DNA from: Siphonodentalium dalli | Taxonomy: Eukaryota; Mollusca; Scaphopoda; Gadilida; Siphonodentaliidae | Assembly (NCBI GenBank): GCA_032622095.1 | Contig: CP136064.1 | Location: forward strand, 149,793,819-149,857,818 | Length of the DNA: 64,000 nt | Reading direction: 5' to 3' | Shown here: positions 47,381-58,009 of the stretch, in pieces | How positions within the stretch are numbered: position 1 is the stretch's first letter | Layout: the number at the start of each line of letters is the position of its first letter | Translations under genes and position numbers: made by a program | The notes under the pieces: model-generated | Seen by the model: only the letters and a program-made list of their open reading frames with translations | Databases searched by the model: none | What the model was told of the DNA's origin: nothing

Positions 47381-49515
47381 GGGTCCTACTAAAACCCGAC
47401 CGCACCCGACCGGACCCGACCGGACCGCCCCCAGGGGTCCGAGCGAGATGGGGTTTGCACTAACGTGTAGAATGGACCCGAATGTACCTAAGTTCCAATC
47501 CCCAAGTCGATAGCTCGAGTGGACACGGCACTATTAACCCCTGAATGGCGGCCGTTTCCGCCATGTACGGGAAATCCAAAAAGGCGCCGATCGCACCTCC
47601 CCTGACTGCCTGACCACGGAAATGGACATTATATCATGAAGTGAATACCCATATGCATCCATGGGCGATCGGACAAGTCGCTAGCTGCAGCGAAAGTGAA
47701 TAAATTAACCCATACGCTGCTGCCGAATTCGCTATAAATGTACGCAAAAACGCCAAAATCAACACCCGCCGACCGGACCGCCCCTAGGTGTCCGAGCGAG
47801 ATGGGGTTTGTACTATCGTGTAGAATGGACCCGAATGTACCAAAGTTCCAATCCCCAAGTCGATAGCTCGAGCGGACACGACACTGTTAACCCCTGACTG
47901 GCGGTCGTTTCCGCCAGGTACTTGAAATCCAAAAAGGCACCGACCGCACCTCCCCTGACTGCCTGACCATGGAAATGGACATTATATCATGAAGTGAATA
48001 CCCATATGCATCCATGGGCGATCGGACAAGTCGTTAGCTGCAGCGGAAGTGATTAAATTAACCCGTACGCTGCTGCCGAATTCGCTATAAATGTACGCAA
48101 AAACGCCGAAATTAACACCCGCCGACCGGACCGCCCCTAGGAGTCCGAGCGAGATGGGGTTTGCACTATGGTGTAGAATTGACCAGAATGTACCAAAGTT
48201 CCAATCCCCAAGTCGATAGCTCGAGCGGACACGGCACTGTTAACCCCTGACTGGCGGCCGCTTCCGCCAGGTAAGTGAAATAAAAAAAAGGCGCCGACCG
48301 CACCTCCCCTGACTGCCTGACCACGGAAATGGACATAATATCATGAAGTGAATACCCATATGTATCCATGGGCGATCGGACAAGTCGCTAACTGCAGCGG
48401 AAGTGAATAAATTAACCCATTAGCTGCTGCCGAATTCGCTATAAATGTACGCAAAAACGCCGAATTTAACACCCGCCGACCGGACCGCCCCTAGGGGTCC
48501 GAGTGAGATGGGATTTGCACTATCGTGTAGAATGGACCAGAATGTACCAAAGTTCCAATCCCCAAGTCGATATCTCGAGTGGATAGCCACTGTTAACCCC
48601 TGACTGGCGGTCGTTTCCGCCAGGTACGGGAAATCCAAAAAGGCGCCGACCGCACCTCACCTGAATGCCTGACCACGGAAATGGACATTATATCATGAAG
48701 TGAATACCCATATGCATCCATGGGCGATCGGACAAGTCGCTAGCTGCAGCGAAAGTGAATAAATTAACCCATACGCTGCTGTCGAATTCGCTATAAATGT
48801 ACGCAAAAACTCCAAAATTAACACCCGCCGACCGGACCGCCCCTAGGTGTCCGAGCGAGATGGGGTTTGTACTATCGTGTAGAATGGACCCGAATGTACC
48901 AAAGTTCCAATCCCCAAGTCGATAGCTCGAGCGGACACGGCACTGTTAACCCCTGACTGGCGGTCGTTTCCGCCAGGTACGGGAACTCCAAAAAGGCACC
49001 GACCGCACCTCCCCTGACTGCCTGACCACGGAAATGGACATTATATCATGAAGTGAATACCCATATGCATCCATGGGCGATCGGACAAGTCGCTAGCTGC
49101 AGCGGAAGTGATTAAATTAACCCGTACGCTGCTGCCGAATTCGCTATAAATGTACGCAAAAACGCCGAAATTAACACCCGCCCCTAGGAGTCCGAGCGAG
49201 ATGGGGTTTGCACTATCGTGTAGAATTGACCAGAATGTACCAAAGTTCCAATCCCCAAGTCGATAGCTCGAGCGGACACGGCACTGTTAACCCCTGACTG
49301 GCGGCCGCTTCCGCCAGGTAAGTGAAATAAAAAAAAGGCGCCGACCGCACCTCCCCTGACTGCCTGACCACGGAAATGGACATAATATCATGAAGTGAAT
49401 ACCCATATGTATCCATGGGCGATCGGACAAGTCGCTAACAGCAGCGGAAGTGAATAAATTAACCCATTATCTGCTGCCGAATTCGCTATAAATGTACGCA
49501 AAAACGCCGAATTCA
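47381..49515 (+). repeat. Left foldback arm: six ~353-bp tandem units
   Basis: TCCGAGCGAG recurs at 47,438, 47,791, 48,144, 48,498, 48,850 and 49,191, giving spacings of 353, 353, 354, 352 and 341 bp. The last unit lost about 12 bp (the CCGACCGGAC segment). Each unit carries ACTGTTAACCCCTGACTGGC, the stem GGCGGTCGTTTCCGCC, GGACATTATATCATGAAGTG and 'CATATGCATCCATGGGCGAT'. Units alternate between subtypes: the first, second, third and fourth closely resemble the later pairs, suggesting amplification in two-unit blocks. Confidence 0.92.
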
Positions 49516-51812
49516 GCACAACCTGCATAATAACTTTATAGTATTGCACATATATGTCCTTGTTTTTTAAGAGATGCAGCAAAATATAGAATGCAACTTA
49601 ATCTGCTCTGTAGTCAGAACCAATGTTGTCATCCCGAAATCCTTTCATAGTCATGTGTGCCATACCACGAACGTCTATGTCTTATGGACGCGGCCATATA
49701 TAGTCAAAATAACGATTTTTGTTGCCAACTCGGCTCTATAATCCGACCCACGACAATCGCCGCGCTGCTTTCATATTGGTACGATTCCACCCTATGCGAG
49801 TTTATAAGAAAAAATAGTTATAAATGTTTTTGTGTCTACATGCAAATCGGCTTTTTAACCAGGATCATGCGTTCATGTTTGCACGGTGGAACGCTATAGA
49901 ACAGCCACGGACGCGGTCCCATAGCCCCTTTCTATATTACCACTGTGTGGGAACTGTTACATCGGAAGTCGTTCTATCGCCGGTATTGTTGTGGTTTTTG
50001 ACTGATTTATTACGATGCCTTACGATTCAAATTAAAAGTACTCAATCCGATTAAGCACCCCTAAATTACTATTTCTTTGGCTTCAGGGGTAACAAATGTT
50101 TGATTCGAGTCGAGGAACCCATCCATCAAAAGCTCAGAAATTTGTAATTTTCTCGAGATGTGTACTAATAATTGCAACAGAAACACTTATTCAAACAGAC
50201 GAAGATGGATAACTCTAAAAGCAAGTGGTAATAATAAAGCAATTTAATTTTGACCGAGAACATCCTTTTGACGGCGTGTTCTGGGCCAGAAACAATAGAA
50301 ATAATTTTTTTTATATCTGATCACTCTGAGTGTTGATGTGTAGTTTCCTTGACTCTATAATCAATTATTTTTTTTACCACCGAAGCCAAAGAAATAGTAA
50401 TTTATGATGGTCGGATTGAGAACCTTTAATCTTTTTCGGGACAAAATCACGCATACTTATAGAAATATTCAATGTATTATACTTTCCTGAATGAACAGAG
50501 GCTGGACAAGTGCCGTTTTGTCGAATCCTGCAGTCTCAATCAAAATTCAATCCGAATTAGCGAGTTAGCGTAAATATGAACATGTTATCATCGAAAAAAA
50601 AAGTCGCGTGAACGAAATCCCTTTGTTTTTGGTTGCGTATAAAATATGAAACACATTCCGAAGACGAACACTGAGTATTAAGTATACCTGTGCTATTCTT
50701 CTGTAAAACAGCTGAGAAAATATCCTGGTAGGGGTTAATAATTTGGAACAGTAGCCTTGTAATTAACACGTGCGCCTGTTACGGTTCTATCCCAAGTCAA
50801 CCATGTCTGTGACGGTTCTAGACATGAAATTTATGCGAACGATTTCTGCACTTTGGGCGGAATATGGTCTTGTTTATCTGACATTTTAAATCAGATAATG
50901 ACTGTAGCTTGTGGTATTCACAAAATACAACAGGTATATTAATAAATAATACAATATATACTTAATACGGGATATTAAGTGACACTAATTGGCTTGGACA
51001 GGGATGGACTGCTTAATTGGCATCTGCCTCCAAATTTGGTCATTTTTTTCAATAGTTACACATTTCTTACGAAATTTCACACCAACAATATGTTTTATTT
51101 TGCAACAATGTCTGAAGAAAGTCCCACCTAATATACACACTTATGGGTTCATTTAAAGTGTAATTGTCCGCCGCCTTCATTTAAATTAATATTAACAATA
51201 TTTAATTCCTATCTAATGATCGGGGCCGACTTCTCTCATGCCGATTTCGCGTCGGGTCATCTTCGTAGTGGATCATCTTCACATGGGCCCGACTTCACTT
51301 GTACTCTTTTGACCAATGGTCTCTATAAAAGCCTGTATTTGATCATTAGAAAGCATGCTTTGTAACAGTAAACGCGCGTGAATGAAAAACACATAAAACT
51401 CATTGCGGAAGTGAAACGTTTGCTAAATCTGTTGCGCGCGCATCACAATTTCACCAATTCATTTGCAATAGTTAATTCGTGACGTCACGGAGTGCCAATA
51501 AAAAAGTGATATTGCACAATTGGGAGTCCAATATGACATTCGGGAGTATACCATCGCGTCCAAACTAACTTGTGCAATACTTTTGGCGCGTACTCCAAAA
51601 TACTCCACAACATGTAATCATATAAAGTTATTATACAATGTTGTGTACAGTATGTGTTGTTCTTGTATAAAAGTCCAGGTTGTGGTGAAAAGTCATATTG
51701 GACGAGACACACCACATAAGGACACGCTTCCCAGGCACAATTAACACGAAAACTTTCCTACTAAAGATTTCTCACTTAAATAGATTGTTGAAAAGTGTCA
51801 TATTGCAGTTGG
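49516..51812. other. Centre of the foldback transposon
   Basis: This single-copy core holds a nested TTAA MITE (50,036-50,425). A TCGTGACGTCACGG motif lies at 51,476-51,489. Otherwise it has only short ORFs with no transposase motifs. The segment ACATTCGGGAG to GCGCGTACTCCAAA (about 51,536-51,600) holds small inverted repeats. No promoter could be supported. Confidence 0.6.
50036..50425 (+). mobile_element. TTAA-flanked MITE (family T) inside the foldback core
   Basis: AAGTACTCAATCCG and the inverse of CGGATTGAGAACCT form its ends, with TTAA at 50,032-50,035 and 50,426-50,429. The 390-bp body has the shared TTACTATTTCTTTGGCTTCA and GATGGATAACTCT segments. It is younger than the foldback copy that it interrupts. 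Confidence 0.88.
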
Positions 51813-53023
51813 GGTTAACAGTGCCGTATCCGCTATCGACTTGGGGGTTGGAACTTTGGTACATTCGGGTCCATTCTACACGATAGTGCAAACCCCATCT
51901 CGCTCGGACCCCTAGGGGCGGTCCGGTCGGCGGGTGTTAATTTCGGCGTTTTTGCGTACATTTATAGCGAATTCGGCAGCAGCGTACGGGTTAATTTATT
52001 CACTTTCGCTGCAGCTAGCGACTTGTCCGATCGCCCATGGATGCATATGGGTATTCACTTCATGATATAATGTCCATTTCCGTGGTCAGGCAGTCAGGGG
52101 AGGTGCGATCGGCGCCTTTTTGGATTTCCCGTACCTGGCGGAAACGGCCGCCAGTCAGGGGTTAACAGTGCCGTGTCCGCTCGAGCTATCGACTTGGGGA
52201 TTTGAACTTTGGTACATTCGCGTCCATTCTACACGATAGTGCAAACCCCATCTCGCTCGGACCCCTAGTGGCGGTCCGGTCGGCGGGTGTTAATTTCGGC
52301 GTTTTTGCGTACATTTATAGCGAATTCGGCAGCAGCGTATGGGTTAATTTATTCACTTTCGCTGCAGCTAGCGACTTGTCCGATCGCCCATGGATGCATA
52401 TGGGTATTCACTTCATGATATAATGTCCATTTCCGTGGTCAGGCAGTCGGGGGAGGTGCGGTCGGCGCCTTTTTGGATTTCCCGTACCTGGCGGAAACGG
52501 CCACCAGTCAGGGGTTAACAGTGCCGTGTCCGCTCGAGCTATCGACTTGGGGATTGGAACTTTGGTACATTCGGGTCCATTCTACACGATAGTGCAAACC
52601 CCATCTCGCTCGGACCCCTAGGGGCGGTCCGGTCGGCGGGTGTTAATTTCGGCGTTTTTGCGTACATTTATAGCGAATTCGGCAGCAGCGTATGGGTTAA
52701 TTTATTCACTTTCGCTGCAGCTAGCGACTTGTCCGATCGCCCATGGATGCATATGGGTATTCACTTCATGATATAATGTCCATTTCCGTGGTCAGGCAGT
52801 CAGGGGAGGTGCGGTCGGCGCCTTTTTGGATTTCCCGTACCTGGCGGAAACGGCCACCAGTCAGGGGTTAACAGTGCCGTGTCCGCTCGAGCTATCGACT
52901 TGGGGATTGGAACTTTGGTACATTCGGGTCCATTCTACACGTTAGTGCAAACCCCATCTCGCTCGGATCCCTGGGGCGGTCCGGTCGGGTGCGGTCGGGT
53001 GCGGTCGGGTTTTAGTAGGACCG
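51813..53023 (-). repeat. Right foldback arm: ~3.5 inverted ~353-bp units
   Basis: CTCGCTCGGA recurs at 51,899, 52,252, 52,605 and 52,958, a spacing of exactly 353 bp each time. Sequence and order are the inverse of the left arm. The outer end has three GCGGTCGGGT-type decamers (about 52,981-53,010) just inside the terminal repeat. The arm is about 0.9 kb shorter than the left one, as expected from unequal exchange in the tandem units. Confidence 0.92.
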
Positions 53024-53031
53024 GAGCAGAG

Positions 53032-53379
53032 TGTCGGAGCACCATAAATACAGTAGTGCAAGATCTGTGACGATTCCACTCTACACGTTAACCCAATACG
53101 TTGACTGGGTCACCACCCATCATAGTACTTCTAAATTCATCATCTGAGTCCATGTTGGTTGTGTGTATATCTTAGAATGGTGGAGAAGCAAGGTATGTTG
53201 GTTTAAATTTGGATTAGTTCAACAAGGTTGTGTTTTCTGTGGTGATAAGATTTGACTCCGTAGCATGTCTAATTGTCTTTCAAATGGTAAAATATCAAGT
53301 TCAATATATTGGAGTTGATGTATATAATCACCTACAAATAAATTTTGCCACTAATCCTATATCCAAAGAAGACATTTCA
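53032..53379. other. Short unannotated interval
   Basis: It has no repeat, and the ORF at 53,230-53,445 runs into the next MITE, so it is not considered a gene. Confidence 0.45.
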
Positions 53380-53383
53380 TTAA

Positions 53384-53778
53384 AGATGCAGAATCCAATT
53401 AAGCGCCTCTCAATTACTATATATTTGGTTTCGGGGGTAAAATAAATACTTGATTTGAGTCAAAGAACCCACCTATCAAAGCTCAGTTGTATAAAGATAT
53501 CGATTTTTGAAATTTATTATTTTTCACCATCGAGACTTATTAGTGTACCAGTAAAAAGTCGACAAGCCGACGGTCTTGGACCAAATTGCAGATTAAGATG
53601 GATAACTCACAACTTTGTGTTGATAATAAAGCCAAATTTTGTTGAACAACATGTTGATAGATATTAAACTATAGTATTAAATTGTCCGAAACGTGTTAAC
53701 AGTGGTTAGCATTATTTTTGGGCAATTAATTTATTCAAATGGGATTTAATGGGGACCATCAAATCCGATTGAGTACCT
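53384..53778 (+). mobile_element. TTAA-flanked MITE (family T)
   Basis: The ends AGATGCAGAATCC and the inverse of GATTGAGTACCT are flanked by TTAA at 53,380-53,383 and 53,779-53,782. Its length is 395 bp. The left end has the AGATGCA variant, also found in the copy at 9,823, so two subfamilies exist. Confidence 0.88.
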
Positions 53779-54131
53779 TTAAGTAATATTTCTCATTTTT
53801 AATGCATTTTTAGCATGATACGAGGGGATTGTCTAAAAGCTTACAGTCCGTTTTTTGGCTGCTGTGTGGATTCTGTAAAGAAATATATATGGGCGGCCAT
53901 TCGGTCGGAAATTACATGAAATAAAAGTTAATGGTGGTTTGAAAACAATTACAATCTATTTCAAACCAATAGTCTCCATTTTCAAACCAATAGTCGTCCT
54001 TTGATTCAATAAGAGACAATTCCGTGTTAACAGATATAGATTCATAATCAACGTTGACCGATGCAAAATTAATGTTCTATTTAATTTAATAGCATTCATT
54101 GTTCAACTAATATCTAATAACAAACAATTAA

Positions 54132-54599
54132 AGGTACTCAACCCGATAAAACTCCTCTCAATTACTATTTCAATGGCTTCGGCCAGTTCGGGGGTCAAAA
54201 ATATTTGATTCGAGTCGAGGAAGTCACCCATCAAAGCTCAGATTTGTTAGATATCGATTTTAGAAATCTATTATTTTTCATTATCGGGAATACTATCTGG
54301 CCCAGAACTCAGTCAAAATTGCGTTAAAATTACCACTTGATTTTAGAGTTATTCATCCTTGTCTGTTTGAATAGATTTGGAGTACACAACCAGAGCAGAT
54401 TACGGCAGTTATTAGTACTCATCTCGAGAACATAACAAATTTGAAAAATCAATATCTAATAACTCTGAGCTTTGTTTGGTGGGTTCCTCGACTCGAATCA
54501 AATATTTTTTACCCCCAAAGCCGAAGAAATAGTAATATAGGACCCTCTGGTCGGATTGTTGTTGTTGAGATGGGGACCCTCTTTACGGGTTGAGTACCT
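54132..54599 (+). mobile_element. 468-bp TTAA MITE (family T), insertion 1 in copy C
   Basis: It starts AGGTACTCAACCCG and ends CGGGTTGAGTACCT, with TTAA at 54,128-54,131 and 54,600-54,603. Removing the element and one TTAA restores AACAAACAATTAATACAGCT, exactly the sequence of copy A at 6,781-6,800. It has no coding capacity. Confidence 0.96.
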
Positions 54600-55133
54600 T
54601 TAATACAGCTTCGCTCATATTCAGTAAACGTACATTCCGTTTCAATAGCCATATTTTCTGAATCAATAGACATATTTCAAACCAATAGACGATTTCTCAC
54701 GATCAGTGATTATCGTTATCAAACTAATAGACCGCATTGTAAAACTAATAACTCATTGTAAAACTAATAAATAAAACCATAATTAACTTATTGTAAAACT
54801 AATAACTTATTGTAAAATTAATAGACCTTATTGTAAAACTAATATCTAAACCGTCAGTAACTTATTGTAAAACTAATAACTTATTGTAAAATTAATAGAC
54901 CTTATTGTAAAACTAATAATTAATAGACATATTTCAAACCAATATACTATTTCCCATGATCAATGATTATCGTTATCAAACTAATAGACCTTATTGTCAT
55001 TCTTATATTTAATAGATATAAATTATCACCAATGCACAATTAATGCAATAGGTTTCGTATTCGAATCAATATCTAATAGCTGAATCAACTATTTCCGGTC
55101 AAACCAATGAGCTCATTTGAAATTAATGATTAA

Positions 55134-55601
55134 AGGTACTCAACCCGTAAAGAGGGTCCCCATCTCAACAGATTCCAACAACAACAATCCGATCAGAGGG
55201 TCCTATATTACTATTTCTTTGGCTTTGGGGGTAAAAAATATTTGATTCGAGTCGAGGAACCCATCAAACAAAGCTCAGAGTAATTAGATATTGATTTTTC
55301 AAATTTGTTATGTTCTCGAGATTAGTACTAATAACTGCCGTAATCTGCTCTGGATGTGTACTCAAAGTCTATTCAAACAGACAAGGATGAATAACTCTAA
55401 AATCAAGTGGTAATTTTAACGCAATTTTTACTGAGTTCTGGGCCAGATAGTATTCCCGATAATGAAAAATAATAGATTTCTAAAATCGATATCTAACAAA
55501 TCTGAGCTTTGATGGGTGACTTCCTCGACTCGAATCAAATATTTTTGACCCCCGAAGCCATTGAAATAGTAATTGAGAGGAGTTTATTGGGTTGAGTACC
55601 T
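55134..55601 (-). mobile_element. 468-bp TTAA MITE (family T), insertion 2 in copy C
   Basis: This is the same element as at 54,132 in opposite orientation, also 468 bp, and nearly identical. It is flanked by TTAA at 55,130-55,133 and 55,602-55,605. Removing it and one TTAA restores ATGATTAAAACACAAACC, as found at 7,251-7,268 in copy A. Confidence 0.96.
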
Positions 55602-55809
55602 TTAAAACACAAACCAATAACCAACATTACTTGCAGACTGGACCCCCATGTCGCCATCGTACCGCTAATCGATCAAATTGTACAACTATCAAATTGTCAA
55701 TGTCATTCATTGTTGACACGATTGTCATAATAACTGATTGTTATTCTACAAATGAAGAGTCTATATCTAATTCTAAAAAAAAAAAATTCTAAGGAGACCT
55801 AAGGCAGCT

Positions 55810-55950
55810 TAGGAAAACAAAGCAACCGAATTTGAGGACTGTATCACTGTCAGTATCTGTCACTCATTCACTCTCCGTGTTACTGTGATTGTCACTATTC
55901 CCAGTGTGGCAGGGAATGTGTCAAAATCTGGTGGAGAACTAAGGAGGGGT
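55810..55950 (+). repeat. Partial copy of the LINE-associated composite repeat
   Basis: CAACCGAATTTGAGGACTGT, TCACTGTCAGTATCTGTCAC and TTACTGTGATTGTCACTATT match the minus strand of 13,258-13,370. TGTCAAAATCTGGTGGAGAA then matches about 12,455-12,480. Relative to the other locus, the LINE ORF fragment in between is absent. Confidence 0.7.
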
Positions 55951-56350
55951 CCGTGACTACCCGCCCCCGAGACAACCCGCCCCCTTTCACTCTGAGACAA
56001 CCCGCCCCCAAAAATCAATTAGCGGTAATCAGTGGCTAATTAGGAGGTGTGAGGGGGATTATGAGATGTTTGTTTAACGAAACTGGGTTGTTTTTTATAG
56101 ATTTTTATTTGATTTAACAACATGGACAACAATAAATACACATGTAATATAATAAATATGGGTATATCCTGTCTACCCGGCAGGCAGAGATTAACGACTT
56201 GGCCGGCGGAGATTATAGTCCATATCAAAACACCTGCGGTCCAGTGTTGTCACAGTCCATAACTGTTGGTGGTGAATAACGTTTAATAGCGTTTGTTTGT
56301 AAAGATGTATGATGAATTATTATCAGTGTTTTAAGTAGAGTTCACTACTG
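55951..56350. other. Upstream region of the 244-codon gene
   Basis: Two GAGACAACCCGCCCCC units occur at about 55,969-56,010. No ORF or clear regulatory site was seen before the AT-rich stretch at 56,351. Confidence 0.45.
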
Positions 56351-56361
56351 AATATATATAC
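56351..56361 (+). promoter_or_regulatory. Possible TATA box of the 244-codon gene
   Basis: AATATATATAC lies about 125 bp upstream of the ATG at 56,485 in an otherwise mixed sequence, a plausible core promoter position. There is no supporting initiator evidence, so this is tentative. Confidence 0.3.
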
Positions 56362-56484
56362 TGTTAGATTCCCTGGTCTGACATAACGTCTACACGAGTG
56401 AGTTGTGCGGTCGCGACCCCGGTTGTAACTGCCCTCGTGGAGACGCCAGACTGAGATGGTTTTGGATTAGGCTCAGGACGGATT

Positions 56485-57219
56485 ATGGAGCTAATCACTG
56501 AGGCCGCGTTGGCTGCTATTCAGAAAAGCCGGTTAGTGGACGCTGTTAGTTGGTCTCTCCAATCTAACAGGGGCTCTCTGGTTCTCTGTATAGAATTCCG
56601 GACAGAAGAAGCTGGCACCCAGAAGTCTTCTGCCGAGAAAAGGAACGCCAAGACCCGCTGTACAATGAAGAAGGGGCCTCCCAAAAGAAAGACACCCTCA
56701 CAGAAAAGAAGGGACGCTGCCAGACGGGCGAAATGGAAGAAGCAGAAGGGGGTGACTGTTGATCGGCCAGTCGCCCCTTCCCGTGTGGCTCAGACGTCCA
56801 AAGTCATAGCCGGCGGGTCGAAGTTGTCTGAGAGACGCCCAGACGACTCGACATGCATGGAGACTGACGACATAGTACCAGCTAGCAGGGATTCCGTGGA
56901 TATGCCGGAGGTCCCTGCTGTCGTCGTCGAGGCTAGCGGAGACAGGGACGTGGAAGGATGGCACCGAAAACTGCAGTTGGTGTTATCTTGCTCACACCCG
57001 AACATCTTCAGGTTGATAGATTTCCCGAAGAAAGAGCAAGCTTACCAGGTCCTGGAAGCAACCGTCATCCAATTGAGAGCGGGTGGAAGGATTGGCCCAC
57101 GCAAGATGCTATATCGCAAAGTTGACAATTCCATCAGACATTTCAAGAGAGTTTTCGGCGCAGGCGAAATAGATATTCTCGAATACATGGATTCAGTATC
57201 AAACAGTAATGTGCTATAA
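56485..57219 (+). CDS. Single-exon protein with basic module and MULE-type C-terminal tail
   Basis: An intact 244-codon frame runs from ATG (in-frame TGA about 36 bp upstream) to TAA. Residues 1-45 are a small domain with AVSWSLQSNRGSLVLCIEF. Residues ~60-92 are strongly basic (KKGPPKRKTPSQKRRDAAR), likely nuclear-targeting. Residues ~93-158 are low-complexity and acidic/serine-rich. Residues ~159-244 (VEGWHRKLQLVLSCSHPNIF, LIDFPKKEQ, VFGAGEIDILEYM) closely resemble the tail that follows the DDE domain in MULE transposases. The catalytic DDE and zinc-finger parts are absent. An AATAAA lies 53 bp after the stop. GC content is higher than the surroundings. It could be a domesticated gene or a piece of a mobile element; its function is unknown. 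Confidence 0.7.
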   Translation: MELITEAALAAIQKSRLVDAVSWSLQSNRGSLVLCIEFRTEEAGTQKSSAEKRNAKTRCTMKKGPPKRKTPSQKRRDAARRAKWKKQKGVTVDRPVAPSRVAQTSKVIAGGSKLSERRPDDSTCMETDDIVPASRDSVDMPEVPAVVVEASGDRDVEGWHRKLQLVLSCSHPNIFRLIDFPKKEQAYQVLEATVIQLRAGGRIGPRKMLYRKVDNSIRHFKRVFGAGEIDILEYMDSVSNSNVL

Positions 57220-57271
57220 TTCATGTTATGTTATATTGATAGTATTTGTTATATATATATCTTGAGTATTT

Positions 57272-57277
57272 AATAAA
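57272..57277 (+). terminator. Poly(A) signal AATAAA of the 244-codon gene
   Basis: A canonical AATAAA in an AT-rich 3' flank lies 53 bp after the stop of the frame ending at 57,219, followed by a T/G-containing stretch. Confidence 0.55.
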
Positions 57278-57733
57278 TTTGTTGAAATATATCACATGTG
57301 CATTTCTTCGTTCATAATGCAACTTCCGGTGTCGGTTCAGTGGCGTGGTTAATATGTGTGGATAGGGTAAATATCGGCCTTTCGTTAGACACCAAAATGA
57401 GCCCTCTACGCGCTGTATTCCTCGAGTTTTGAATTTTCCAAAAACCCCAATTATCCTCATCGCCGTCGAAATTAGCCATCGCCACCAATTCCCAGTAACA
57501 ATTATGATAAAAACTATAGTCGGCAGCTCTGTGATGTTGATGATTATCACACCTGCCCCAACACCTACCCGAAACAATAGCCGCCGGGTGAACAGGACGA
57601 CCCCATAAATATAACTTATGAACACAAAAATGCATCAACGATAATATGTTTATTTATTTCAAAGTTTAATGAACGAAATTTAAAAACGGAATGAATGAAT
57701 ATGAACGAAGATTAAAAACACAATTTAATAAGT
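57278..57733. other. Interval between two convergent frames
   Basis: TTTCGTTAGACACCAAAATG at about 57,380-57,399 belongs to a phrase I associate with mollusc intergenic repeats. Minus-strand ORFs here overlap in two frames and have no motif. TTATTTATTT at about 57,650 gives AATAAATAA on the minus strand and could serve as a poly(A) signal for the next feature. Confidence 0.4.
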
Positions 57734-57915
57734 TTAACGAACAGTGATTAATTTGGGGCTCTTGCTGCTGCTGCTGCTGTTGTCTGTCTGCTCAGTGCCG
57801 GTCTCTTCTTCGTTCCGTAGACGTTTGAGCACTTCTTCAGAAAGCTGGCTGTTGTTAAGGAAGTGTCTATTTACCATCGGATGACAAATAGCGATTCTAC
57901 CGATATGAGCTATTT
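57734..57915 (-). CDS. Possible 3'-terminal coding fragment, unidentified
   Basis: The minus-strand open frame reads IAHIGRIAICHPMVNRHFLN, then NSQLSEEVLKRLRNEEETG, TEQTDNSSSSSKSPKLITVR and stops at 57,734-57,736. The helical, charged middle, the serine run encoded by AGC repeats, and an AATAAA on the same strand about 80 bp downstream look like the end of a real protein. No upstream exon is visible because a satellite array begins about 100 bp away. The family was not recognised. Alternatively this is a chance frame of about 60 codons. Confidence 0.35.
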
Positions 57916-58009
57916 ACCATCCGATGGTATTTTAAAGAAAAACAAATATCATATCATCACAATACACTCCTATAATGACAATTACTACACACCTTCTTGG
58001 TAAATAGGC

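Larger units (their letters stand above)
47381..53023. mobile_element. 5.64-kb foldback transposon with tandem-repeat arms
   Basis: The left end GGGTCCTACTAAAACCC and the inverse right end CGGTCCTACTAAAACCC (16 of 17 identical) are each followed by CGACCGCACC-type decamers. An exact 8-bp duplication GAGCAGAG lies outside both ends (47,373-47,380 and 53,024-53,031). Behind the ends lie inverted arrays of a ~353-bp unit: about six copies on the left and 3.5 on the right. The 2.3-kb centre has no transposase. An 8-bp target fits hAT-like and the foldback TU elements known from sea urchin. This copy is non-autonomous. Confidence 0.92.
53887..55615 (+). repeat. Interspersed repeat family R, copy C with two insertions
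   Basis: It begins ATGGGCGGCCATTCGGTCGG and is collinear with copy A (6,548-7,275), including the TTATTGTAAAACTAATAACT core at about 54,735-54,925. Two 468-bp MITEs are inserted at TTAA positions that are uninterrupted in copy A. Similarity ends after AAAACACAAACC (about 55,604-55,616). Confidence 0.9.

Noticed and set aside
48166-49416. ORFs beginning MDTYGYSLHDIMS in the foldback arm
   Set aside because: They occur in each 353-bp unit at the same place, and no unit extends them; they are repeat by-products.
57221-57638. Minus-strand ORFs of 108-134 codons
   Set aside because: Two overlapping frames with no motif, and one includes a stretch typical of dispersed mollusc repeats; not supported as genes.
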